Assembly (NCBI RefSeq): GCF_030052815.1
Contig: NC_079493.1
Span: 124,754,394 to 124,818,393, forward strand
Source: Hevea brasiliensis
Lineage: Eukaryota > Streptophyta > Magnoliopsida > Malpighiales > Euphorbiaceae
Direction: 5' to 3'
DNA length: 64,000 nt
Shown here: positions 11,901 through 24,503 of the stretch, piece by piece
How positions within the stretch are numbered: the stretch's first letter is position 1
Layout: each line of letters opens with the position of its first letter
Program-made: the position numbers and the translations under genes
The notes under the pieces: model-generated
Told to the model about the DNA's origin: nothing
Seen by the model: only the letters and a program-made list of their open reading frames with translations
Databases searched by the model: none

Positions 11901-13494
11901 AATATTCTTCATATGCAGTTGGCAAGTGTGAAGAAGTCTACAAATAATTTCTTTCCCTGGTTTGTTATTGGGGTATTAACTAATCTACAAACATTTAAAA
12001 CTAGCAAATAAAATTTGCCTCTTTGTTTAATGTGACAGGCTAGGCGGATAATGGTCAAGCTGGATATATACCGGAAATTCACAAATGCTTTGGCAGTAGC
12101 AGTTATTGTGTCAGTGGGTTGGATTTGCTATGAGGTAAGAATATTGTTTATTATTTATTTTTGTTACAGATGTCTTTAGTTAGGTTCCTTGTCAAAGCTT
12201 TTACAAAAGTTTACTGAAGAGCATGAGGTATTGACAATATTTGCAGACTTCTTCATACTTTCCAAATGTCTGGATAAGCTAAATTTTATGCTGCTAGCAC
12301 TGCAGTGTGTGGAAGAGAATGATAAGAAAATTTTCTTTTTATAAATGCTTTGGTGTGAACTAGATATGGGATTGGGAATCAGTACTTAATATCACCAATT
12401 GCTTTGCAATATGAATTAGTGAGTGAGTGGAATGAAATTCAGCAAAATGTTATTTTGTAATGTATTTTGAGGTTAGATAAAACTTTAGCATTGATTACAA
12501 AAGAAAAAAGCTTGGAAAGAGTGTTAAAATAATGTATATGGTAATGTTTGTTTCAAATTGTGCAGGTATATTGTATAAACTTTTATTCCTCCAAATTTCA
12601 TCAAGAGGGGAATAAAAAGGGAATTGATTTTTTCCATTCTTGTAATGCTTTCTAATGCCAGATTTATCTATGTTAAGACTTTTGTTTCTAATTTTGTGCT
12701 TGCAGCTGTATTTCAAGTCAAATGATGTTTACAATGAGCACTGGGAGAATGCTTGGGTCATCCCAGCTTTCTGGCAAGTCCTTTCCTTCTCTCTTCTATG
12801 CATCATTTGTGCTCTTTGGGCTCCCTCTCAAAACTCCATGCGGTAAGACCCAGCATCTGATCTAAAGTTTCTTCTTTTTCCGCACTTTTAACTCATTTTT
12901 ATAATTTCTGTCCTGGCCTTCACAAGTCTTTAATGCTTATCAAAGCATTTCGTAATTAAGGCTCGAGCTACCAACAGCTTGAGAAGTGCCTCCACTCATT
13001 GCTACAATGGTCATTTTTTTTTTTTTGGTTGAAAATTTAACCTTAGGATGATAGTTCACTTTAATATGGTATTGGATTAGGTTCGCTCTCTAAATACTTA
13101 CCTCAGCTACCCATAAATGTTCATGGTGTTCATATTCTGATCCCCAAATTGTAGAAATAGAATTGCAGAACTGGCTGTCATAACTTCCCAACCTTGTACC
13201 GATTGATCATGTAAAGGTTTTCACCCACAGCATGTTGATAACCTTATTAGGTCCAGATGCCAACTTTCTCTTATTTTAGTTGCTCTTTTCCTGATAATTG
13301 ATTCCTCCTTCCCTGATAGGTATGCATATTCTGATGATGTGGGAGAAGAGTTTGACAGAGATGACAGTTCTTTGACTCTCATTAAACCATCTGCAATGCC
13401 TTCGAAGGATGTTCGAAGTGCACCAGAAGCTAGACTAGTGCAAGCCAACAAGGGCGCATCTAATGGTGATGTTGAAGAAGACAAGACAGCCTAA
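8957..13494 (+). CDS. Lung seven-transmembrane receptor family protein (TMEM87-like)
   Basis: Five exons (8957-9159, 9674-10592, 12039-12134, 12706-12842, 13320-13494) encode 509 residues. A signal peptide (MSVLSVTCCVLLFLSFVVEG) precedes a luminal domain of about 180 residues with cysteines (RAICC...LGAC, HCDPN). Seven hydrophobic segments then run from about residue 205 (MNFYGFMSFAFVILGLFWF) to near 450 (WVIPAFWQVLSFSLLCIICA), followed by an acidic cytoplasmic tail ending EEDKTA. This matches the TMEM87/lung-7TM family, thought to act in Golgi-endosome trafficking; a receptor function is unproven in plants. All introns are GT-AG and phases agree. The next gene is a convergent EXO70, as in Arabidopsis At1g72480-At1g72470 (recalled). 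No defect was seen. Confidence 0.93.
11215..11270. repeat. 30-bp tandem duplication in an intron
   Basis: The unit beginning AGTCTTGGTCTTGATCATTA occurs twice head to tail (11215-11244 and 11245-11270), nearly identical, in intron 2 of the 7TM gene. It is a recent local duplication, and no function is evident. Confidence 0.9.
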
Positions 13495-15858
13495 AGTATA
13501 TCCCCCCAAAAAATGTAATTTTGAGTTAGGCTTAATTATTTGATTTGTGGCCTTGTTATTGTTGTAGCAATCCTTCTCATGCTCTCTGAAGACATTGAGA
13601 ACATTTTAGGAGCAAAGTTTCATGACAAAGAAAAGTTCACTTTGAGATTGCAACAGGAGAGAGCTGTTCTTTTTTTTTTTTTTTATTCATTTATTTGTGG
13701 TGATGATCTTTCCATGTAATTGTTAGATAAATTATCATGTATTGGTCTTAAATGTTGATTTGTTCTGCCTTCACTCTGACCCAATTCAAAATTGGCCAAA
13801 TGTAGAACAATAGGATTACAAAGCTAAATTATGGGATGAACTATTATCTATTAAATGCTTCAATTTATGAGTAGCGGATATGTATTGCAATTTTGAATTT
13901 ATAATAATCAAATCATATTATATTTAAATTTAAAAGTTTAATAAATATTATTGAGATAATGTTTTTGGCTCGAATAGTAATGTTAGATTTTTTATTTTTA
14001 ATTTACTAATTTTGTATTTTCAATTTTTTAATTATATTTTGTACTAATTAAATTTATGTTTTATAATTTTTTTTTTAACTATACTCTATTGTCATCACGT
14101 AAAATGTCACGTTACGTCCATAGATAGTAACGGGTGATGATAGGGTATGATTTTAAAAATTCTCGAAAAGGATGGAAACACTTGACAACTTGAAGGACCA
14201 GACAAGGAAAGTTACTTTGCTACCTGGTAATAAGATGCAAAGAACGTAACCTGGTAGAAGATACTTGGCAATCTAATTTAGACGAGACAAGGATCAAATT
14301 AGGTGGTGTTGCTTGTTTTGCATGGTCCAGTATTTCATTCTAATTGGAAATTCAAGGAATATCAAACACTTGGGCAACTTCCTTATTGCAAATATTTTGA
14401 CTGGGAAAAGTCAATTGCAGAAATGAAGAAGAAAGATTAGCCATCACCCTTCACCCATCTGATCTATGAGGGCCGCGAGTTGACGCTTACCAACGGGTCT
14501 TCATTATTGTCCATCAATTTCTTTACCCATGTTTCTTGTAGAACAAGAATTCTCTAAATTTTTTGGGTCCGTGCCTCACGTTAGTCAAATATTTCTCAAA
14601 AATATCTAGTAATCTTTCTTAATCCTTCAACAATAATATCTTTCTTAATCTCATGTCCAAGTCACTAACTATGAATCAATGCTACGTCTCCTATGGGGTG
14701 AATTAAATCAAAGACCATAAAAGTAGCTTACTTTTAGATAAAGTTAAATTCTATTCATTTTTTTTCAAAAAAAAAAAAAAAATGAAAGCCCCTTTTAAAT
14801 CACAGTAATAAAAGTTAAAGTTTCAATAATATTAGTCATCTCTAGACTTTTGAGGTCTTTGAATTCAAAACTCACTCCAAGCCAATCTTAATTTTCTTTA
14901 TTCAGATTATTTTCCCCTCCTTTTGTTGAAGGCGACAACAACGATTAGTTCCAAATACATTCTTGGTAGTACAGTTACAGCCATTATCAGGTAAGCGTTC
15001 CTACTAATGACAGAAATCAGCTTTCAAGTCCAAATATTTGCCCTATTCTGAAACTATTACTAAATAGAAACTATACAAAGATGCAAGTGACAGAGAGCTT
15101 TCATTTCTAATTTCTCACATTTATGTGAAATCCATCAATCACGCACATTGACCCTTTTTCTTTTATTCAACTCTAATTGAGATTCGAATTCAAAACTATA
15201 CAACTTTGAAAATGGTGCAGTGTCATTATGTATTGACAATTATTATGATAGAACAGAATAACACACTCTGATGGCACAATCCAACTAGTGATAGAAAATG
15301 TGCCGAAAAGCAATTAGTAGTTGCCTAATCTTATAATGGAAGTTCTTGTGGAATGGATTAGTTGGTTCATTGGTCTCTCACCTTCCAATCAGATGCTCAA
15401 AAACAGTCGAGCCAACTTCACCATCAAAGCATCATCAATGCTCATTCAGATTCCCACTTTTTAGTATGCATTTAACTTGGGAGAAAAATAGATTGATCAA
15501 CACAAAATTTTGAGGCTAGAAAAGAAAATAAAAATATACTTCATAATCACACATAAAACAATTCCCATGTAAAAAAATGGAACAAAAATCTAGAATGTGG
15601 ACTAGAGGCAAACAACATGCTTGCAGCGAGGAAGCATTCAGGTTCAGAGACCTGGCTATTCTGGAGAGCTACACCTGATCTTCCCAAAATGAACTTGACT
15701 CCTTCCAATTTGCAGGAAATTAATCAGTGATGCTTAAAAGAATTGGAGAGCACAGGGCAGCCCCCTAGTGACCAGCATCACATCCAGCCAAACACCCCAC
15801 AAAAGAATTCAAAGAATGTGTCCTAGTTCATAAACTGGCAAAACTCATCCCACCTTCT
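13495..15858. other. Convergent spacer between the 7TM gene and EXO70
   Basis: The spacer holds the two facing 3' UTRs and about 1.5 kb of AT-rich DNA between them. Apart from an imperfect hairpin at 14081-14147 I recognise nothing in it. No coding frame of interest is present. Confidence 0.5.
14081..14147. repeat. Imperfect inverted repeat (hairpin)
   Basis: The left arm ATACTCTATTGTCATCAC (14081-14098) pairs imperfectly with the right arm GTGATGATAGGGTAT (14134-14147). The loop of about 35 bases holds several ACGT cores (CACGTA, CACGTT, TACGTC). It could be a relic of a small transposon or a chance palindrome. Confidence 0.5.
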
Positions 15859-17709
15859 TTACTGGGATCTCCTCCTCAAGAGCTGAGATACGTGGTACCC
15901 TTCAAAGAAATCCAAGACAGCACTCTCCAAATCCTCAACTGAATACTTCATATAGTTCTCCGGGTGTTTTCCACTCTCTATATGACTCCTGTACCTCCCA
16001 AGAAATGACCTGTAAGCTGGGATCAACTTCTCTGATATAGATATTCGAAGCTCCTCCCTCAGTTGATTATCTGGCACCAACCATGTTGCTTGAGTCCTAT
16101 GAACCTCTTCAAGCATAGCATTGAAGGTCTTAAACCTCTCCCTTAAAGCACTCTTCGACACCCCAGAAGAGAAACTCCCACTCACATGTAACCCCTCATC
16201 CCTCAAGCAATACAACACCCTCACCCAAGTAGCTCTCTGGTAACTAGTAGCTGCCTGCCTGAATTTCCCTGTTAGTTTCCTCAAGTAATTATCTCCAATC
16301 ATTTCTCTCAATTCAGGTGACCCTTTAACCTTTTGAACAATGTAGTGAACATTGTTCATCATAAACAGATGCGCTAATGATACATCTTTGTAACGCTTGG
16401 ACTTGCCGTCCAAATTGAATTGCAGAATTACAATAATCCAAATCAAATGAATGGCTAATGGGGTTTTCCCCTCTAACTCAGCAAATTCCATATCTGGGGT
16501 TGTTGAATCACCAGAATATCTTGACCCCGTTGATGGTTTCGACAAAATAAGCTCGATCAAGGTCTGTTTATAATCTGAGATCAAACTGATATAATTCATC
16601 ACATACCTTGTCAAGGGATGAATTGTCCCCCCAGGCACTGGAACCAATGAAGGCTCACGCAAAACAGCATTTTCAAACTCCGATAAAATCCCTCTTGCAG
16701 CTTCAGCCAATCTTGACAAAATCTCAGCAGCTTGGACTCGAATCGAATCTGCTGATTTCGATTCGAAAACCACCTCAATATCGGGCATCAAGTCCATTAA
16801 AGCATCATGTAAGTCCAAAATCTTGAACATTTTCTCCGGCGATCTCCTGCTTATACTTATAGCTTCAGCAAAATTGAACAGCTGAATTGCTGGACCCTTA
16901 ACAGTCTCCATGAAACAAGCATCATCCACAGCTGTTCCAATCCCATCAAAAATCTGCTCACAAAGTCTCTTCTCGCTCGCGAACAAAATCCTTATACAAG
17001 CCTTAGCCGCCCTTATCCAACGCCTGATTTTGGTCTCCAAAGCATCCCACTCGAGTCTCTGTACATCCCCAATACTCAGCTTCTCAAACCCGAGTCTCTT
17101 AAAATTTGCGTCCACAACAGATTTTCGAACACCCCCGTACACCTGGATACACTCGCGCAAGTACCCAGCAGAGATCATGCGCTTGGCAATGGACTGGAGA
17201 TCACACACTGCTTCCTGTGGAATCAGATCGATCTCGCGAATACTGCTAGTGGATCGATAGCTCGTGCTGCTGTTACTTGTAGATGAATCTGCTCGTTGGA
17301 TTTGATCTTGTATATCGTCATCACCCGCATGATCGTCGTCTTCGTACTCGCCTGCGGCGGAGGAGTGGACTGAAGAGCTGGGATCGGCGGCGGCGAGTGA
17401 GTCCAACTCGACGGGAGTAGTGTGGTTGAGAAGTATGTTGCGGAACTCATCTTCAAGCCTGGCCATAGCGATCTGGATGGTGGCGCTGTTGACTTTGTCT
17501 TGATCATCGGAGATGGTGGTCGACGACATAGATTCTTGAATATCATCGACAGCCTTCAAATACCGATCCACCTCCTCACGGTCGCCTTCGAAGATCATCC
17601 TCTCCCTGGCTTCCTCTGAAGCAGTAGAATCCCACCGGAGAATTATCTTCTGAGCATCTTCAAAACCCACCGCACCACCGCTGGCGTTACTATTCTCTGG
17701 TGGTTCCAT
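15859..17709 (-). CDS. EXO70D: Exocyst subunit EXO70, D subfamily
   Basis: A single-exon gene of 616 residues, typical of most plant EXO70 genes. EXO70 is the exocyst subunit that binds phosphoinositides and tethers secretory or autophagy-related vesicles to the target membrane. The N-terminus (MEPPENSNASGGAVGFEDAQ, then ILRWDSTASEEAR and DREEVDRYLKAVDDIQ) is of the D type. A low-complexity acidic/serine linker spans about residues 110-160. The Exo70 C-terminal helical domain runs from about 240 to 605 (LTRYVMNYI, LAHLFMMNNVHYIVQKVKGS, RFKTFNAMLEEVHRTQ, YMKYSVEDLESAVLDFFEG). No frameshift or stop is present. Its position between the 7TM gene and a PRK gene matches recalled Arabidopsis EXO70D1 (At1g72470). 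The subfamily letter rests on memory of family sequences and on synteny. Confidence 0.94.
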   Translation of the reverse strand: MEPPENSNASGGAVGFEDAQKIILRWDSTASEEARERMIFEGDREEVDRYLKAVDDIQESMSSTTISDDQDKVNSATIQIAMARLEDEFRNILLNHTTPVELDSLAAADPSSSVHSSAAGEYEDDDHAGDDDIQDQIQRADSSTSNSSTSYRSTSSIREIDLIPQEAVCDLQSIAKRMISAGYLRECIQVYGGVRKSVVDANFKRLGFEKLSIGDVQRLEWDALETKIRRWIRAAKACIRILFASEKRLCEQIFDGIGTAVDDACFMETVKGPAIQLFNFAEAISISRRSPEKMFKILDLHDALMDLMPDIEVVFESKSADSIRVQAAEILSRLAEAARGILSEFENAVLREPSLVPVPGGTIHPLTRYVMNYISLISDYKQTLIELILSKPSTGSRYSGDSTTPDMEFAELEGKTPLAIHLIWIIVILQFNLDGKSKRYKDVSLAHLFMMNNVHYIVQKVKGSPELREMIGDNYLRKLTGKFRQAATSYQRATWVRVLYCLRDEGLHVSGSFSSGVSKSALRERFKTFNAMLEEVHRTQATWLVPDNQLREELRISISEKLIPAYRSFLGRYRSHIESGKHPENYMKYSVEDLESAVLDFFEGYHVSQLLRRRSQ

Positions 17710-20700
17710 GTGATTAGATACAACTTGGCTTTTAGAAAGCTAAAAGAAAGAAACTTTTTGCAGAAACTTTCAAGAAAAATCAAGACTTTCTCTTTCCCTA
17801 ATCTTGAAAAATATTAAATATAGACTTGTTCTAGTGTTGGTGATGAATTTTTGTAAGTGAGTAAATTTTCCTCTTTTTCCTGTTTTAATATATGAAAAAT
17901 TATTCAACAACATTTGTTCAAAAAAAAAAAAGTTGATTGTATGGGCTAAAGATTTTTAGAATCTTGTAAAGGTAGTGGTGGGTGGTGGTTTTGGGTGGCT
18001 GAGACGGTGGTGGTGGCGGATTAGAGATGGTAGAAGAGACTCAGAATTTCAGACACAGAAGAAGTTTGATTGGGGGTGAGAGAGTGAGTTTGTGTACAAT
18101 CTTGGAGCACTAGTGTCTACTTTTTGCGCTCGTGTGGTGGTCTCGGAAGGCAGCTGTGAGGATTTTTGTCTGAATGTGATATCATTGCAAGAGGAAAATG
18201 AAAGAAATATAAACGGAAAAAGAAGAGAAAAGAAAAGAAAAAAAAAAAAGAAAAGTAAAAAAAAAATTGACTTTTTAAGCCGCCGGTGGAGTCTCTTGAT
18301 ATTCCGGTGAAATGGCCGCAATTTTCATTTCTTTTTCTTCTTCTTCAATTTTCATTTTTGAATTTGTATTTCTGATAGATAAATTGATTCTGATAAATTA
18401 AGTTACTCTCATGGCTATCAACCCATTTCTCAATTATGCTTTGAGCGAGTGGAGAAATGTGAAAAATTAATACTCACTTCACCGCATAAAAAAAGATTTA
18501 AATTAAATGATTAATATTATTAAATTATTTTTTAAATTAATAAATATTAATTTATTAATATATATTAAGAGATATATAAATAAACTAACAAATAAACTAT
18601 GATTTCAAACAAATAATTTAGGATAAATAAAAAAGAAAAATTAATGAGACAAAAAAATAATTCTCAATATAATTAATTACTTATCTTAATAATATTGGCA
18701 TATTTTTAAAATAATAAGGTGTTAAATTAAAATTTTTAATTATATATAATTGTTCCAATTTTTTTTTATTATGATTATTAATTATTAAAAAAGTCTTCGT
18801 TATACAAATTTATATCAATTGTTAGATTAATGAAAATTTATCAATCTAACAATTGGTGTAAATTCTTATATTCACATATTTGTATTACATAGCACAACTC
18901 TTGAATATATAATTTTTCTCTCTCATAATAATTATATGATTATTTTTTTAATGATTACTAAATTTGTAAAATGAAATGTGTAATTGTCCCACTGAAAATT
19001 TTGTCTGGCCTTTCATAGTCCATAATTATTACACATAGATATATCAAAAAGTCCATATATCATGCATGATGGTTCATGTTTTTTTCGTTTTTTTTAAGAA
19101 TGTTTTTTTCATTGTTATTAATATTTTTATGTGATTTTGACATATAAGAACCAAACAATATAAAACTTAATAAGAAAAAGAGAATTAATGTGCTCTTTAA
19201 GTGATAATTACAGAAGATTAATTTTTTAAAATTTATAATTAATCTTTTTAATAATATCTTTTTTAAGAATTGAATATGAATTCTCCTCTGAAAAGTATAA
19301 TAAATCTTAACACTGTACTTAATACTTGTTAATTTATTTCTTTTTCTTTGTTGTGTTGTGTTTTAGATTAATAAATAATTAGTAAATTAATCAAGGAAAG
19401 CTTAGCAAAAAATAATTTCCATTTACAGTTGCTGACTAAGCCACGTACAAATTAATTAAGCCGACTTAATACATTAATTAGTGAATTTTAATTAACAAAT
19501 TAATTAAGTCAATTAATCTTACTGCCAGATTAGGCCAACATGCACATGCGTGCATGCTTGCATGTACACATTTTTCATATATTTACCAGAATAAATTACA
19601 TCATGGAATCCATAGAAAATAATTAGCATCAAAATCATGAAACTTTCCACGTTTATTTAAGTGGTAATGCATTGATATATGTAATTTTCACAGATTTCGT
19701 TTGATGTTATTATTGATAAAAATATTATTTTAAAAATTTATTAAAAATATTGTAATTTTAATTTTAATTTAATATATTTTAATTATAATAATTTTAAAAT
19801 ATCAAAATATTTCTTTTAGTATAATTAGTTCTAATTGAAGTTTAAATTCAAGATTTTACAGTTTTTAAAATGATTCTAATATCATTAAGTTAAAATTCAT
19901 TAATTTTAAATTATTTCTTTCAATAATATTTAAAAAATTGCTTTCTTAAAAGCAGTTTTAAACTAATTTTTTTAGCTTTTTAATCAAAATTTCAAATAAA
20001 TCCTAATTTTGGTTCAAGTAAAAACAAATTATTATTAGTTATACTAAAAAGTATTTAGTGTAGTGATAAGATTTACAGTACTTTTAAAAATAAAACTCAA
20101 ATTCAATTTTTAGAAAAAATATTGTTAGAAAGAGTAGTCATGAACTTTGTATAGATTATTTTTCTACAGACTGTAAAAGGACAAAAGGATGTCCTTTTAA
20201 ATAAAAAAAAATAATTTATCATCCTTAAAAAAAATAAGTCATTTATGATGAAATTAAAAATTCATTAATGAAAGAAGAAAATACTATATTTTTCTTTACA
20301 GTAATGTGGTTAATTTAGGTTTGGAAGCCAAGGTCAACAATTAATTACTTATTAATGATTTCTGATTAGGTAAAATCTGGCGCAGCAGTTAATGATAATT
20401 AATTAACAACAATCAAGAGGGGAAGAAAAATTAATTAGTTGTTAATTAAAATGGTGTTGCATGAGTGTTCCAGGGTAATTTAGAAACAGAATTTCAAGAT
20501 CTTGGCTATATTATTGCCTTTAATTAATGTTATTAATACTAAATATATATTTGAATATGAAAACTTCTCCAAATGACTCCAAATTGATGACATAATAATC
20601 TTCATCATGATCATGCTCTGACAGAAAATATTAGAAAATATTAATTAAAGTAATTAAGATTGATAGAGTTTGAACATTTCATTCTTTTGTATTATTAAAC

Positions 20701-22196
20701 AGACTCTTGATTAGGGGTGTGCAGTTTTTGGTTTAAATTGATAAATCGAATCGAACCGATTAATTCGGTTCAATCGGTTCGGTTTTAAAATTTAATTGGT
20801 TCGGTTCGGTTTATAATTTTGATAATTTCGTTTAATCGGTTCGGTTATTTTCATAAAAAATTCAAAAAAATCGAACCGAACCGAAATTATTAATATATAT
20901 AGGAAATAAAAAAAAATCAAATCAAATTGAATCGAACCGAACCGAAATCAAAGAAAACCGAACCGAACCTAAAGATTTTTGAGTTTTGATTTCTAATTTT
21001 TTTTGTTTTTATATTTTTATTATTTAGATTTAATGTTAAAAATATGAAATTTTATAAATTTCGGTTTTATCGGTTTAAAATCGAACCGAACCAAAATTTA
21101 TCGGTTCGATTCTGTTCGGTTTTCTCTTATCAATCGGTTCGGTTCGGTTTTTAAAATTTTCAATTTTCGGTTTTCGGTTTTATCGGTTTGGTTCGGTTCG
21201 GAACCGAACCGACTGTTTGCACACCCCTACTCTTGATTATTGAGTTACTGATTCAATGAAAATCATTGATTCAAGTGGGTATGACTATAATTGATTGATC
21301 CAATTATGAACTGGGCAAATGCTTTCATCTGCAGTTTGATTATCCAAGAAATCCTGACAGTTAGTGTTGGGTTACAATAAGCCATGAGTGGTGAATGAGT
21401 CCTGGTTCAATGTGTAAGTGTATGGAAGAGTGTGGATATGTGCTGGAAAATTGTTGAAGTTATCTATTGTTATGTGCCAGGTTAGAATCCCATAAATTTG
21501 TACCATTTTTAAATACTTTGGTTTCTTGGTATCTCCAGCTGTAGTGAGCTATGATCATATGAGTTACAGAAGGGGTTGACTTGATTCATGTTCTTAATCT
21601 GTCAATGAGTTGTAAGTTGAGACTCCCAATGGGATTCTTGAGCTATATCTCAAGCTCCCTGAATTAGATTTAGTCCTTAACAATAAGTGTAATCTTGGCT
21701 TGTGAGTCCCAATGGGATTAATTCTTGAGGTACACCTGACAAGAAATTCAGAAAATTCTTTTCTTGCCAAACAAAGCTGCAACAAAAAAATGTGAATGAA
21801 TATTTAGGTTCATATGCTAAGATTAATTAAGATAGATGAGAAAACCAGTGTCAATCTTGAGATTTTCTATTTATGCATTCAGTAACAGAGAAAAGTTTAG
21901 CAGTGGGAAACCTCCCTTCAAATTTTCATAGAAGTTGATACAAATGACTATCTTAATTAATAAATTGAAATGATTCATTGTATAGTCTAAAGAAGCTATG
22001 AAAAGTTAAGTAATAGGGTGTTACAAAGATTTTTTGTTTTTTTTTTGTGATTAATTAAGTTACATGTAAAGCACAGATTCATTCTTAATTATCTCCCCCT
22101 TTGCGAATTTTCTCTTGCGTGAAAAATCTCCAGAATGCAGCCTAGAAATCTTTGCAGATGCTGCTACAGAAACCGATGGTTATTTCCTGTGACGTA
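17710..22196. other. EXO70 upstream region and PRK 3' flank
   Basis: The EXO70 leader and promoter lie at about 17710-18320; a purine-rich stretch follows at 18180-18270. From 18480 to 20700 the DNA is very AT-rich with no gene visible. A MITE occupies 20713-21228. At 21590-21780 the word CCCAATGGGATT appears twice (about 21628 and 21707) near GAGGT/GAGCT words, suggesting a small old duplication. No coding sequence is supported. Confidence 0.5.
20713..21228. mobile_element. MITE copy 1 packed with CGGTTCGG motifs
   Basis: A 516-bp non-coding element with terminal inverted repeats AGGGGTGTGCA and TGCACACCCCT. It is flanked by the 10-bp direct repeat ACTCTTGATT (20703-20712 and 21229-21238). 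Inside, the subterminal regions are dense in CGGTTCGGTT on one side and AACCGAACCG on the other, so the ends fold onto each other. The AT-rich centre is shared, reverse-complemented, with the copy at 34049-34579. Target duplications of 9-10 bp fit the Mutator-like superfamily, but no transposase is present and the assignment is inference. Confidence 0.9.
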
Positions 22197-24503
22197 TCAT
22201 TTCTGTTTCTCATTGCTTAAGGTTGAGCTAGGAGATGCAAAGGAAAAATTTTCACTATCAGTAAAGCTGTATGATCCATATCCCTTTCTAGAGTTTTGAA
22301 CATGACCTTCTGGAGTACTACTACTAGAAGCATTCAACTGTGGAGAAGCATCTGCATGCCCATCTCTGAGTGATGGTACTAATTGTATAGTTATGGAATC
22401 TGGAGCCTTACTCTCAAATTTTATCATCTCTATCCTTTGAATAGCTTCTCTTAGATCTAACCGTTGCATAGGATTAGTTGCAGCACAAAGAACTCCAATG
22501 TGCATGAGTTGCCTCATCTCCCCAAGTGAATTTGAGGAGCTTGCAATTTCAGGATCAAGTATTTCACATTCTCTTCCTTCTGAAATTGTTGTTTCTACCC
22601 ATTGAACTAGATCAATCCCGCCTACGCCATTGTTAAGATATTGAGAAGGGTATTTTCCAGTGAGGATTTCAAGAATGATTAGTCCTAAACAGTATACATC
22701 GCATTTGGGGGATACTCCAAATTGTGCAGCTTCTGGGGCCTTATGGGCAATTAGAGCTTGTCCTACAATTGAAGGGTTGATTAGTGGACTGAATCCAAAT
22801 TCTGATAGCAATGGCTCGTTATCAGGACTAAGAAGGACATTGCTTGATTTGAGATTTCCATGGGGCAAGTCACAGGTGGCAAGTTCAGTATGCAGATAAT
22901 CCAACCCTCTGGCAATTCCTTCGACAATCTTGAGACGATCAGGCCAATTTAGCTCAGCATGTGAAGGTCTCTTATCACCTGAAAAATTTCTATCAGATTC
23001 TTCAATGTCATGGAATAGAAAATAATGATATACGTTCCTTCGTGGTAAGCTAGATTTTTACAGGAAAATTCACAGGTAACCGAGAAAGAAAATGTTGAAA
23101 GTGCACAATTCAGGGAAAAAAAAAGAACTAAAGAAGTTCCACTCGTGTTTACCGTGCAACAAATAAAGCAAACTTCCTTTGGGGATGTACTCATAGATCA
23201 ACAGCTTCTCATCCTTACGATAATGAAAAGCCAATGGTGGCAAAATATTAGGATGCCTCAGGCTTCCAAGCTTTCTGATCTCTGCATAAAATCCATCTTT
23301 TCCCAATGCATTCATTTCTCTCAATCTCTTAACCACCACCGCCACACCATTAGCCATCAGAATTTTATATGAACATCCCAATCCCCCATTTCCAAGCACT
23401 TCTGCAGCAGCCTCCATCAAATCTATCAGCCCGAAAACACCCTTTTCATTATTCATAATTACTAATTCACCTACACCTCCCTTGGCAGTGTTCGATCCTT
23501 TTCGACTTGATCCTGGTTTATTGGTTAGTTCCATTTCATTTTGTGTGACTGGCGTAGAAACTTGCACTTCTACTGTCTCAACTGCCTCCTGATTATTAGT
23601 ATTGTCCCTTCCACCAGCTTCAAAATCATCTTCTTTTCTTCTCATTTTCATTATTACCACAACTGCTACAGAAAGCAACATCAAAGCCAATGTTAAAATC
23701 CCCGCACCTGTCTTTTTAATGTTAGGAGTATGGTTTCCAGAAGTATCCATAGCAATGGTCGACGCGAAGGCCCCTGGTGCTAATGCTTCAATTGCAGCTT
23801 TACACTCTTTTCCAATATTCTCTCCACAAAGATCATCATTTCCCTGGAAGGAACTCTTGCTGAATTTCGGTAAACCTTCTGGGATTTTCCCTCTTAACTT
23901 ATTATTCGACACATTGAAAGATGTCAATTTTGACTCTAATATTACAGATGGAATAGTCCCACTAAACTGATTGTCTTCAAGATGCAATTCAATAAGATTG
24001 GATATATGCATTAATGATGGTGGAATTTCTCCTGAAAACTCGTTATTTGCAAGCCAAACTTTCTTCAAGGACTGCATTTTCGAGAAGAATTCTGCTGGGA
24101 TCTCACCTGAGAACTGGTTACCTGTCAAGTATATATTCCTCAAATAGCCTAAACGACTGAATTCAGGAATCAAACCCGAAAAAGAATTATATTCAAAGCT
24201 TACACTCCTGAGTCCTGAAATATCAACCAATGCATCAACATCAATTTTTCCTGATAAACCCATATTCTCAAGGCGAAGACCCATGACAATGCCATTGCTA
24301 CAAAGAAGTCCTTTCCACTGAGCATCTCCTTCACAAGGAGCTGATCCAGGCACCCAAGAACTAAGAGCACTTGTGTTGGTAAACGAACTCTTTAGCTTAA
24401 TCAAGGCTTCGGATTGAGATATCGAAGATGTACAAGCATGTTGGAGTACAAAAACGTTGATGAACACAAGAAAATCTGGCCGGAGAAGCCAATCCAAGGC
24501 CAT
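22197..24503 (-). CDS. PRK: Pollen receptor-like LRR kinase (PRK-type pseudokinase)
   Basis: Two exons, 24503-23153 and 22978-22197 (phase-1 intron with GTAAAC donor), encode 710 residues. In order: signal peptide; LRR N-terminal cap (SEALIKLKSSF, CEGDAQWKGLLC); about five to six leucine-rich repeats (LRNIYLTGNQFSGEIP, LIELHLEDNQFSGTIP); the CGENIGKEC cap; a transmembrane helix (ILTLALMLLSVAVVVIM, about residue 265); an acidic linker; and a kinase domain. GxGxxG (GNGGLG) and the lysine in VVVKRL are present. HRD is replaced by HGN (about residue 490) and DFG by EFG (about 510), so classical phosphotransfer is unlikely. Plant PRKs with this architecture bind peptides and ROP-GEFs in pollen tubes. 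Its place next to EXO70D matches recalled At1g72460 (PRK8). The serine-rich C-terminus ends LSNEKQK. Confidence 0.92.

Noticed and set aside
16608..17619. Frames antisense and out of frame to EXO70
   Set aside because: Shadows of the long EXO70 coding frame.
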